Shown here piece by piece: positions 34,701 through 47,241 of a stretch of DNA of 64,000 bases; the stretch's first letter is position 1; the number at the start of each line of letters is the position of its first letter. The notes beneath the pieces were generated by a model. The model saw nothing but the letters and a program-made list of their open reading frames with translations. It searched no databases and had not been told where the DNA came from. This DNA is from Monoplex corrugatus (Eukaryota > Mollusca > Gastropoda > Littorinimorpha > Ranellidae). Where the stretch lies: assembly GCA_030674185.1 (NCBI GenBank), contig JAPXFY010000026.1:52025246-52089245 (forward strand), written 5' to 3'. The translations under genes were made by a program, and so were the position numbers.

Positions 34701-37152
34701 TCTTTGTGGATACAAAGAATTTCACAGAAACTGTGTTGACAGAAAATGTGATGCCTGTGGAGTGGAGAAGGTGATTACTAGATGGAAACTGGAGTTAGAA
34801 GGAAAGCTGCAGGATCAGGTCAAATGGACACGGTGGGAGCAGTCAGGAAAGTCAGGGAAAACCCTTGTGGAAAAAGATGGCAGCCTTGAAGACTTGATCA
34901 AAGAACTCCAGGCGGAGATGAAGGATCTTGCAAAACATTTGAAAACAGCAAAATGGCAGAGACAGCAGTATCAAAATCTGTTAAGCAGCTTGCCATACAG
35001 AACAGCAGTTATCACCAGTGACTTTGCGGAAAATTATACTTGTAAATTTCAAAATGAAGTGCAGAGCTCACATTGGAGCTATAACCAGATCAGCATACAC
35101 CCCTGTGTACTTCAGTACAAATGTCAGGATGAAGGGTGCGATGAAGCCGTCACTGAGTACATTGTGTTTATTTCTGATGATCTGCGCCAAGATGCAGCCT
35201 TTGAAAAGACTGTGATGGAGCAACTGTTGGGGCACTTGAAAGAAATTAGCATCACAAAAGCCATTGAAGACTGGTGCAAGTCCACTTCATGGTTCAAGTT
35301 GGACAGTTTTTCACTTGGCCAGTCAAACCAGACGAATCATGGGAGCCAGCAGAACTCTTCACCGGTCCGCCTCTGAAGCTGTCACTGAACATGGATCACT
35401 CCACACAGAGGAAGCAGTTTTTCACTGTTGACTAGATCTAATCTTCCTCATTAGTTACCCAGAACTTTTGGTGAGGGGGGGAGATCATCGCACCAAGTCA
35501 AGTTTCCTTCCTTTTGTGCTCACTGCTCAGTCCCTGTTTTGCTTTCTTTATTCATGAATCAGGTGATGAGGATGATAACTATGATGCCATGGAGTTCCAT
35601 CTAAGACTAGAGAAAGACTGCGTGACAGGGCTGTACTCTACGCTTACTACCATAATATATCCTGGCCCGAGAGATACAGACACCTGCGGTGTTGGTCAGA
35701 AGATTTAAGCAACACCCTCTTTCGCATCCGTAAAGTGGATGAGACTCGACTGTTTGGTCCCAGTCTTCCCAATGAGACCATAGCACGCCCACTCTGGGCA
35801 GGAGCCGGTTGGAGCCGAAAAATCGCACTGCGAATACGATGGGGATTTGAACCCGCAATCTTCCAGTCGGCAGTCCGTGGTGCTAACCACTACAACAAGG
35901 TTACTGGTTTTTCAGTTACCAAGAACTTAATAGCACCACTTCAGAGCAGTTGTTGTTTGTATTAAATTAGCTTTTAAAGGTTGGGTAATGTTAGTCACTA
36001 TCAAATCATTACTATAACTATGTCACAAGAGACACAATGTCGTCACAGGGTTTGTGTCACAAGAGACATATATTATGCAAAGTTTGATCAGATACAAAAA
36101 CTGACAACTTGTTGTTGCTTCTCATAGCAATAATTTCATGCTTCTATTTGGAGAAATAAAATTATTTCACAATGACTGGTGTGCCTTGTGCCCAAGACAG
36201 AATGTCTGTGAAAGTGTGAATGTCTTTTGTGACTGTGACAACTGAAATGGTATTATTTAATTGTAATAAACCTTTTCAAGGGGCTGTCTGATCTTATTCA
36301 AAGTCCATTACAGTTTTGCTCTTGTATACATGTTCAGTCAGAGTGATTTCCACCAAAACATTGAAAAAAAATTGTGTGTTTATGTCGTCACATGTCACAA
36401 GAGACATGGATCAGACCTTGATTTCAAAACTTAATTTCTCAAAACTGGCTGAATTTTTTTCCTTCTGCCTTTTAAAAGCAGTTAACTGAATGTTAAAGAA
36501 AAATCAAAATGCATTTTATTTAGCTTAGAATATACTTTGGTTTTGAAGGTGATCAAACAGCACCTTTTGACATTGGCCCATATGCATGTGTAATTTGAAA
36601 TCAATTTGATGTAAAATATGGCCGTACGGCAACATTTTACACGAGGATCTATACCAGATCAGTAGCAAAACAACGTCGCAATGTGCCGACGCCATAGGCC
36701 TACTGCGCGGAACAGAACAGTGTGCAAGTTTCAGCTCAGCAAGTTTCGCGTTGTCAGACAAAGACCAGCAACCAACAGATCAAGTTCTGTTTTATCTGTA
36801 ACACTGTATTTTTCAAGAAAAGGACAACTGCGTTTGAACTCGATTCGGAGTTGTCATCCGAAGCTATGTTCGTCAACCATTTCCTCCCTGAGGTCATGCT
36901 AATTTGCATGTCGCTGTGTAGACCTGCTCACCCCACGACGGGCGAGCTTACTACTAAAAATACTATGTGCTCGACGGGCTTCGCCGAGCTGTGGAAAATG
37001 GGTTTGCCCAAACAGAGGGGTGCGCATACCTGCCTCCCCAACTCTCTCTCTCTCTCTCTCTAATAAATAAATGAATGAATAAATAGGTCTAAATAATTTT
37101 TTTTCAAATCAACAAACAATTCTGTGCAAGTCATTGTACTTTCCTTGATATG

Positions 37153-37190
<38 letters not shown>

Positions 37191-40100
37191 AGATCAAGAA
37201 ATGAATAAATAAATAAATAGGCCCCAATACATTCATATCTAAGTCATTGTTAACAGGCATGATCCTCTCTCTCTCTCTCTCTCTGAGACAACACACACAC
37301 ACACTAACATACACAGAGATTTAGAATGTCACAAAACAAAATCTTCTGTCATTGTTATAATATTCTTTATTTAGGTTTTGCAACTGAATAGAAGGCTATG
37401 AGTTGTATTATTTGTAAAGTAGGCCATCCATTAGCTTACATAGTTGTTTCAATTTGTTGTCAGTATCTGAAAAGGATAGGCCTATTGTCATCAGTTTGTT
37501 TTAAAGGGAAGATTGCATCTTATTTAGTAGTAGCCTATTGTTATTGATTTGTATTAAAGGGCAAGATTACACTGGAAATACTTAGCAGGATTGCTCAGCT
37601 TTGGTAGACTTTTACAAGGAATATGCTCAAAATTAAAGTCGCGAGTTTGGGCTTAATGTTAAAGTAATATTGATGTTTAGACTATGCATCATGGTTTCCT
37701 TTCCTTTCCAATCTCTCAGTGAATAGCATATATTATGCAGAGATTCATATATTTCTCTACCTATTCCTGAATGGCGAGTGGTCCCATATCCTTCCTGAAG
37801 TTTTCTTTGGACTCAGGCTGTGCTAAATATTCGGGGACTTGACTCATCCACAGTCTACTGAATTTTTTTTTCTAAACACATGTATAAAATAAAAATCAAA
37901 TGTAATGTACAAAAATCTTGTCTGTAATGTTTTCCTTTGTGTGTATGTATGTGTGTTATGTGTATTTAGTTTTTAGAAGAATTTTGATCGGATGATATTT
38001 TTGGATAGACTGCAGCTTAAAAGCATGCAGTAATTTTTAATATTTCAATTATTGAAGTGATTCCAGAAGTCATTGATTCTCAGATTTCCTTTTATATGTA
38101 CAGAAACTGATGAAATATTACAAATTATTCATAAGATACTGAAGTAGCGAGTCATGACTTTTTTGGTTTGATTTGCAGTAATAAGACACTTGAACGATGA
38201 GCAAAATGATTTTATATCTATCTCATGAAATGATTATATATCCTTGTTTTGTTTCTAGCTTCATTTTTGTCTGTTACAAATATAATATGGGCAATTATTA
38301 ATGAAAAACTGATAAAACATGCCAAATATCACATGTTTCCTGTAATAAGACAAAAATGGCTCGTCGCAGAGTTACGATAATGGTTTCATTCAATTCGGCA
38401 TACAAAAATACATCAACGATCAAAATTTCATGACATTTGATCCTGTCTGTCTCTCACAATTACAAAATGAATGTCATTTCCAGCAAAATCAGCATACCAT
38501 GCCATTTGATGGGTTTGTTCTGTGACAGCTGTCCCACACATCTCTTCTTTGTCCCACTAAAACGTGGTACCAAAATTTAAGAAATTTTTTACGCTTCAAA
38601 TTCAAATATATCTTGAACTATTGGTCCGATCTGAAAAATTTAAACTGCTTTTTACTCAGGACCTCCTTGATATATCTTCAAAACCATATACATCTTTTAG
38701 CTCAAAACCCAATTTCAATTTTTCATGCGGCATTGCTACATATACACACTTTTACACATATACTAGGTACCGGCAGCCTCTCTTCAGCAATGCCAGAATT
38801 GTGTCAGTCAGTGGAAAAATTGCACATGTTTATCAGTCAAATATTCTTGCAGATGAACATGATTGACAAAGTTGTTATCATGAAGATAAAGATTAGTCTT
38901 TCCTCTATCAGTCTGTGCTGTTTGTTTTTGTTATAAATGCACCCCTGCGAAAATCTGCGCAAAAAAACAAACACGCCGACCGACGAAGTTTCACCGCGTG
39001 TCACGTAATGGCAACTGACTCACGGCAGTGTTTGGGTGACCGGTTAACGGCAACTTAAATTATATGGGTCACACAGGACTACCTTCATGCAAATTAGTGC
39101 AGTTGACAGGTCGAAACCTGTCCTTCATTCCCGTATAATATTTATATTACAAGATTATTAGTTTGTTAATCTTCTGAAGGTCGGAATATTGGCAAACTTT
39201 GAAGAAGAATATCTGAGGACCTCCTTGATATATTAGATTGCGTCCGCGGATGCGCAAACAGCTTATTTTTTGCTGAATTTAATCGTTTACAGAACTATGA
39301 GATGTGACCTGTACCGGATGTGCGCAAGCCTCCAAAGAGCAAGTACCCGTGATCTGCCATTTTAGCATTATGGGAACCTCGAATCATGGCGGCCTTCGAA
39401 GCGATCGCTGAAAGTCCAGTCAATGAATTTCTACCTGTGATCGTCAAGCTGAAGGACAAACATAGTAAACATCGACTGATTTTTCATGAAAATTGACTTA
39501 GAAGTTTGATTCAGTGAATTGTTTTTAATATTTCTCTTTATTTAGAAAGATTTTAAAAGAAATCCGCGGCAGGTATAGCCTGCATAAGCAAAGAATAGAA
39601 AGTACGATCTGCGGTTTGATGTTTTATCGCCAAGGGATTTTTTTTAAGTGACCTGGAACTAGTAGAATAAAACTGTGTGAAGCGACTGCTTTCCAAAGGT
39701 GTTTATATTGCTAGTATTTAATGAATACGATGGAATTTTGTTTTTAATACATCAAAATCAAAATATTTGTGCTAGTACTCGGCCAGAAATTCAAACCGGA
39801 AGTTGGTCGGCGAGTGCATGTTGTCTTTCGGGTCAGATTTGACAATTTTTATCATCGCAAAGAAGCAGCAAATAATGGTTTTGCACAATCACACACGCAT
39901 GCACGCAGGTACGCACACATTATCAGAACACTATATAGCATGAGGCAAACACGGACACGTAGCTCCACAAAGTCCAATGAGCCTTTCTAATGGTGAAAAT
40001 ATAAGAATACTTTACTCTCAAAAGTAATAGCTGGCTTAAATTAAAGAAAACACTTGAGAAAAAATTAGGATTTTATTTCTATTTGTTTTCAATGCAATGA

Positions 40101-43100
40101 TGATTTTTTTGTGGATGAAATTAACCATCACTGCCACCAAAACTTCAACAGCAGACACTCACTAATAAACTTAAAACTACTTCTACAGTTTGAGAACTGA
40201 GTGTGATAAGTCGCGGGACGAGAACACGGCTTTTGTTTCAAAAATTAGTCTCACCTGTCTCACCTGTCGGCGTCACCGGGAACAGTGTTGGCCGTTGCAC
40301 ATGATGTCCTGACAAGTTGCCTCCAGCACTCTCGATCTTGGCTAAGTCTGACCACCTCCTGGAGTTTCTTGCCACTGATGTTTGTGATGTTTCTAGCAAG
40401 TGATGCAGGTGGCCGTCCTCTGTTTCTCTTTCCTTCCACTTTACCTTGGAGGACAGTGGACATCAAGTCTGTTCTCTCATTACGGATTGCGTGTCCAACA
40501 TATTTCAGTTTCCTCCGTTGTATGAGTACTAGGAGCTTGCGTGTAGTACCCAACTCATTCAGTATGCTTTCATTTGAGCGCCTATCCGTCCATTTGACCC
40601 TCAGCAGTCTTCGGTAAAACCACAGCTCTGCTGCTTCCACTCGTCTTTCATCCTCTTTCTTCATTGTCCATGCCTCGCAGCCGTATAACATCACTGGCCA
40701 GACAAGACATTTTAAGAGTTTTATCTTAAGGTCTGCTGTTATGCTGTGGTCTTTCCAAATATTGTTCAATTGAACCATACTGTTCTTGGCCATTCCAATT
40801 CTCATCTTTATGTCTTTTGAGCATGTTCCATCGTGTGTCTTGACTGAACCTAAATATTTAAAGTCCTTGACATTTTCTAGAGGGACTTGGTTTAGCATGA
40901 TCTGGTCCTGTCTAGTGTTATATTTGCCTGCAACATGCATAACCTTTGTCTTCTTTGAATTTAAGTCCAGCCCAGCTGCCTTTCCAACCCGGTCTACCCT
41001 GTTCAGGATCCTCCTAGAGCCTGTAATGTTGTCTGCCAGTAATCCTGTGTCATCTGCGTAGCGTAAATTTGACAGGTTTCTACCACCAATATTTACTCCC
41101 ATGTCTTCTATGTCTGCCTCTCTCATGATATGTTCAGTGTATATGCTGAAGAGATGTGGAGACAGGATGCAACCTTGCCTTACCCCTTTAGTGATGTTAA
41201 AAAATTTGCAGTTTTGATTATTCCATCTGATTGTTGCTTTTTGATCATTATATAATGAAGCTATGAGGGAAACCAGATGTCTTGGAAAACCCATTTTGAT
41301 CATGAAGTGGAAAAGACTTTGGTGAATCACGCTATCAAACGCTTTGCTGTAGTCAATGAAAACGATGAACATCTCTTGGTCTGTGTTTCTAATCTTTTCT
41401 ATCAATATCTGGAGTACAAACAGCATATCTATTGTTCCCCTGTTTTTCCTATAGCCTGCCTGACAGTCGGATAGCTCTTCCTCTACTTTTGGCTTTAACC
41501 TGTTTAAAATTATTATCAGCAGTATTTTACTGGCATGACTGATCAGTGCAATTGTTCTATAATTGTTGCAGTCTTTGACATTTCCACTCTTAGTAACATG
41601 ACAAATTCTTGGAGCTTCCAGTCTGTAGGCCATTGACAAGTCTTCCATATCTTGCAGCATAAGTGATGCATTACTTTGAGTCCACCATCACCTGAGTGTT
41701 TCAACAACTCTCCAGGAATATTGTCAAGACCAGGAGACTTTCTGCATTTTAGATCTTTAATGGCAGATTCAACTTCGCTGAGCAGAGGTTCAGGTTCCAT
41801 ATCTCCAGGGGTCAATTCCAAATTTGGCTCTAAATTATTTTTATGGCTGTCAGGCTTGCCAAAAAGTGATGTGCCATATTCGTTCCACCTATCCAAGACA
41901 TCATCTGGTTCAGTCAGAGTGTGACCATCCTTGTTGTTGATGCATTGGTTTGTTGCTTTGAAATTTGTTTTTTTCACTTTTTTTATTTGTTTGAAGAGCT
42001 CCCTCGACTTCCTGTTTTCGTTGTGTTCATTGATTTTACTGCATTCTTGTGCCAGCCAATTTGCTTTGTCTCTTCTGACTTTACTTTTTATTTCCCTTTT
42101 CAGTGCTGAGTATTTTTCCCGCTCTCCCTGCTTTCGAGCTTGACTTTTCTTTTCTGCCAGATCTATCACTTCCTGACTTATGTAGGGCTTAGCTTTTTTC
42201 CTTTTTTCTTCTTTTCCTAGTTTTTCTTCAGAGATTTTGGTCAATGTTTTTTTATGTCTGTCCAGATTTCATCAGGATATGAGTCATTTTCATCCCAAAC
42301 TTCAAGTAACTTTAAGAAACGATTACTTGTTTCTATACTAAATTCTAACGCCAGCTCAGGGTTTTCTAATTTTGATATGTCGAACTTTGGCGTCGATTTG
42401 GTTTTAGGCTTCTTCAATATTTTCATTCCCAACTTGGTTGTCACAAGAATGTGATCCGTGTCGCAGTCCGCCCCAGGCTCCGCCCCCGCACCGAGGACAG
42501 CCGACCCCCAGGATCCGTCAATGACAATACAATCAATCCGACCACGACACCTGTCTCCCGGAGAGACCCATGTGCATCCTCCGCGCAGTGGCCGCCGGAA
42601 GAAAGTATCTGCGATGTTCATCCCACCTGCCCGACAAAACAGAGCCAGCATGTCACCTCTCCCACCTCGCTCTCCCAAACCACACGGTCCCACTCCACAC
42701 TCTGTGTCAGCCCCCTCTCCAACCCTAGCGCTGAAGTCACCCATCACAATGCACACCTCCCTCCCGGAGTAACATTGATTAATCATCACCTCAGGAGCTA
42801 AATCTGAAGACAAAAATTGAGACAGTTTTAAAAGAAGCGGAGAGATTTTCAGTAGAAAGATCAGACATTGAAAATTTCTTTGTCTATGGATATGGGAAGA
42901 TGCATGATACTGCGAAATATCTGTTGAAAATAACTTATTGATAAACATTAGGAATGAGCATAGAAATAGCGTAAGTCATATACTGCATTGCCAGGAATGT
43001 ATCTTCTGCTGTTACACATTTTACATTTTAGTTTCATTATGTTATTGAGAAGGATGTCTTTCTGTGCTAGTATGATACAAAGTCATCTGTGGATCACATT

Positions 43101-45925
43101 GTTTCAGACTAAATCAGTACATGCATACAAAATCTTAAAATCTCGTATATTAGCAACATTTGCCTGTGAAGAGTGAAGCTGTAGCTTTTATTTGATTCAC
43201 ATGCAAACTTTCAGGAGATTCCATCAAGACATAATGTGACTTATGTCTGTTTTAAGTTGGCCCGACACATGGGCCCTCACATTATTTGAGTGCAAATGCA
43301 TACAAAATATCTTATATCTTGAATATAACTAAGCTTGAAAATAATTTACTGGTAGCTTTCTGTATGTTTGATTCACATGCAAAATTTCAAGGAAATCCAT
43401 CAAAAAATAAGCGAAATATGTTCATTTTAATTTGGTCTGGTACGTGAACCATGCTTTTTCCATCATTTAAATGAGATATTTTGCCATTTTTGGAGCCATA
43501 TAACTCATGACTTTGTCACTTTACGCTGCCCCCCAAAATTTAAGTTTCATACAATAACATTGTTTCTGAGAAAAAGTGAACTCTAGCTAATTCTGTCTTC
43601 TTATTTTTGTGTAATGGAGGTGCAAAAATGGCTTGTCCTGCAATTTTGAACATTGACAAAATGTCATATTTATGAAGTTTGCAGCACTGCTGTGTAAATG
43701 TATGAACAGATCTGCTTGTATGCTTGCTTTTTTATGTAGTTTATGTTGTTAAGAATTAAAATCAGGAATGACATTCTCTGTCTGAGGACTTCTGGAAAGT
43801 AGATCACTCATAAGGAAGATTAGGAAAAGACAGGCAACATATGTAGGCCATTTTATGAGGAAGGGGGATTTGGAGCACCTGGTCACAACGGGAAAGCTGG
43901 AGGGAAAGAGAGCACCAGGTAGACCCAAGGAGAGAATGCTGGACGGACTTGCAGAGTGGCTGGGGATGAGGAGGGTGGGGGAGATGCTTGGGGCAACGAG
44001 AGATAGAGATGGTTGGAAGTCCATGGTCGCCAACGCCATGCGGCAGGCACATGATGATGATGATGATGATGTAGCCCTGATATGGCCCTATGCAGTCGGC
44101 TGGGCTTTAATCCTTTGACTCCAGCACCCTGTCCATCAACATCCTGCATTGCCAAAAACTTAACCCTTTGATTCCCTCACCCTATCAACCATCTTCCTGC
44201 ATAGGGTGAGGGAATCAAAGGGTTAAGTTTTTGCTTTGCTAGCATGGTTGACAGTGTAGGATGCTGGTAGACAGCACAGGAGTCAAAGGGTTAAACGACA
44301 ATAACAATAACAACAACCTAACTTAACCCCAATCCTGATACTGTCAATGTTGCAGTTGCAGGCGAGGGGTCGGCACTACCCCAGCATCCCCCGACGACAG
44401 GACGGGGGGCCTGGCAGTCAGACCTGGCACCGTCGAGGCCCGTCACCCTTGCGCTTTATGCACTCTCCACCTGAGAGGTCGGGGCTCGAATCCATGGGAA
44501 TGGGGCGCGCCATGCGACTGTTAATGGGCGTGGACCCTCCCCGAGGGATTGCAGGCCCCGGGCACCGGAGATCGTCAGATGCTGAGTCTTCAGATAGCCT
44601 GAGACGGCATGAATTTGGTCATGAATTTGAAGGTGAGGTTTTGTTGTTTTTCTCGTTTTGCTGTGTTCTTTGCATCATTTTTTTCTAAACATCAAAAATT
44701 GCATGACAATCAGTCTACAAGTACCTTTGATGTAAACATACTGTACTGTAGTTTGTAGATATTTAAATATTAGAGTACATTGTTATGTACACATATCTAC
44801 AAATCTATATGAGTTGTGTATTTTATGATTATTCCGTGTTTTGAAAACCGGGTTGTAATGTTGTTAACCCCTTGACTGCTGCCAAGGTAAAAACTACAGA
44901 GCTCACAAAGCCTTCTGTGACACATACAAATATAGAATTAAAGGAGGTAGCTTGCCACATGTTTCAGCGTATTGTAAATGGGAAAGAAGCACTGAATGAT
45001 GTTTCCAGTGTTGGAGAGGGTTTATAAAAGTGATTGGCTTCCCTTATATGACTCGATTACCTATGCTATACTTGCCAGATTGGTTTTATTTTCCTGAAAA
45101 TTGAAACTGGTTTGACATGCCAAATTGGTTTTATTTTCCTGAGAATTGAATTTGGTTTTCACTAAAACGGTGACACTGGGATTGTCTCACAATCCTGCAC
45201 ATTTTCAGTGTTTGAAAGCATGTTTTTCATATGATTCAGGAAAGCATGAATGATTTTATGATGATTCAAAAAACAATTCTGACAAAGAAGAGATTGAAAA
45301 CATTGATAATTACATGCTACTAGTGTTAGATGCATTTCGCACAGAGCAGACATTGAAAGAAATGAACTGACAAGCAGTCCAGGTATTGTAAAATCACTCA
45401 TAGCTTCCAGGAGTACTATTATTAACGGTAAGGGGAGGAATAGGGTGATGGTGGGGAGCATGGCAGCAACAGAAGCCATGACCTGGTCAAGCTATTTCAA
45501 CCAACCAACAGATCCCGGCCACAACCTCCTTTCGGGACTGAGGGGTTTAAGATGACCTCGTCAGTTTGGGATGGGAGGAAGACAAAGGGCGGCCTGTGTG
45601 TACGCCGCCTGAAGATAGTCTCCTTACAGGAAGATTGTCTTGTTTCAGTGCGGCTCATTCACAAAGGCTACAGTGAGTCATATCAACTACATCTGTATGC
45701 TTGGTCAAAGTGGAGGTGGTGTGGTCAGGGTCAGATGACTGGAAGAACAATCTGACGCTCAGATTCAGACTCAGTAGAACCCATATAGGGATATAAGACC
45801 AAGTGTGATCGTGTAGAGTCGACATAGGAAATAACAGAGAAGCGATTTTAAACATTAAACCTACCGTTTCCAGCAGTAGGAATATGTTGATAGAAATGTG
45901 TGTGTGTATATATGTGTGTTTGTGC

Positions 45926-45963
<38 letters not shown>

Positions 45964-46535
45964 CAAGGTGGAGGTGGTGTGGTCAGGGTCAGATGTCTGG
46001 AAGAACAATCTGATGCTCAGATTCAGACTCAGTAGGAATAACAGAGAAGCAATTTTAAACAGTAAACCTACCGTTTCCAGCAGTGGGAATATGTTGACAG
46101 AAATGTGTGTGTGTGTATATATGTGTGTTTGTGCGTGTGTGTATGTGTCTGTCTGTCTGTGTCTGTCAGTGTTTGTGTGTGTGTGTCTGTCTTTGACAGT
46201 TTTTGACTCCCTCATCCTCTCTGCATTTTCCTGCAGGAAGCTGGCGGATAGGGTGAGGGAATCAAAGGGCTACATTTTTGTTTTGCTAGCGTGACTAATA
46301 ATGCAGGATGCTGGTGGAGGGTGTGGGAGGCAAAGAGTGAATCAAGTGTTGAATTAAACAGATTCAAATGTTGCAGTTCTTGACACGCCAACGGATGAGT
46401 ATGACCCTGATGAACGCCTGTTGGCCGGAGGGCTGGATCCCCCTGATGACTTTCTTTCCATGATGGTGAGTGATAGTGGCCCGGCGGTTTTGATACTCAA
46501 TAGCTTGGAAAAAACAGTCACACACCACACAACAC

Positions 46536-46601
<66 letters not shown>

Positions 46602-47175
46602 ACAGTGAAGCATCTTCAGTCATGCCAGACTCTCAGAGGGAAGTGTTTCAACCCTTCAGGAAGCTGGTGGATAGGGTGAGGGAATCAAAGGGTTAAGTTT
46701 TTGCAGTTGGTGGACAGGGTGTGGGAGTCAAAGGGTTAACCATTAGACTGTCCTGCCATGCTGCGTAATGAAACTTGTTGAGACTATCCCGGTCTGTTTT
46801 CTGCTTGTTTTGTTGAGGTTGAAGTATATATGCTTGATGTTTGATATTTTGCATTATGTTATTTTTTTGATGGCAGAATGATCCATCGCTGATGTTGCTG
46901 ATGCTGTTGCTGAGAGCTCCAGAAACGCTGTACCAGAATGAAGCTGGCGTTGATCTGGACGATTATGAGGTGATTCACATTTTGTCTTGTAGTTCATTTT
47001 CATTTGTGCTGAAGTGGCAAAGATGTGATGTACGTATGTGCATGTGTGTGTGAGTGTTTGAGTGGTAGGGAAGTGTGATAGCAATGTGTGTGGAAGAGAA
47101 TATTTGTGTTACGTATATGTTTGAGACAAAGGAAGAGCAATGGTATGTCTGGGTGTGTATACATATGTATATATA

Positions 47176-47241
<66 letters not shown>

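Larger units (their letters stand above)
30996..36580 (+). mobile_element. 5.6-kb DNA transposon with TIRs and subterminal GTCACA motifs
   Basis: The terminal inverted repeat TGGGCCRATGTCAAAAGGTG plus C matches at 20 of 21 bases between 30,996-31,016 and 36,560-36,580 (reverse complement). The flanking bases allow a TA target duplication. A motif GTCACAnnAGAC recurs on both sides of the gene: left at about 31,391, 31,567, 31,745 (GTCATAAAAGACA), 31,772, 31,949, 31,994, 32,014 and 32,388; right at about 36,023, 36,054 and 36,390. A three-exon gene for a DDE-like protein lies between. The element has itself been invaded by an RTE LINE fragment and a SINE. The superfamily is not assigned. Confidence 0.7.
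40255..42850 (-). mobile_element. RTE-clade LINE, 5'-truncated and frameshifted
   Basis: Minus-strand non-LTR element. It covers the C-terminal half of the APE endonuclease, the linker, the full reverse transcriptase and the C-terminal domain. The first part of the endonuclease is missing. Two frame breaks (about 42,242 and 41,620) split ORF2 into three frames. It lies in intron 3 of the RING-H2 gene, antisense to it. Confidence 0.85.

Noticed and set aside
39387..39494. Short ATGGCGGCC-started frame as a first exon
   Set aside because: 35 codons, no donor site at the right place and no partner exon; left unannotated.
43749..44155. Ser/Pro/His-rich frames on the minus strand
   Set aside because: Antisense of the RTE LINE C-terminus and its (GAT)n tail at 43,790-44,066.
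44873..44896. Another TTAA MITE end (TTAACCCCTTGACTGCTGCC)
   Set aside because: Only one end is visible; without a second inverted end I cannot call an element.
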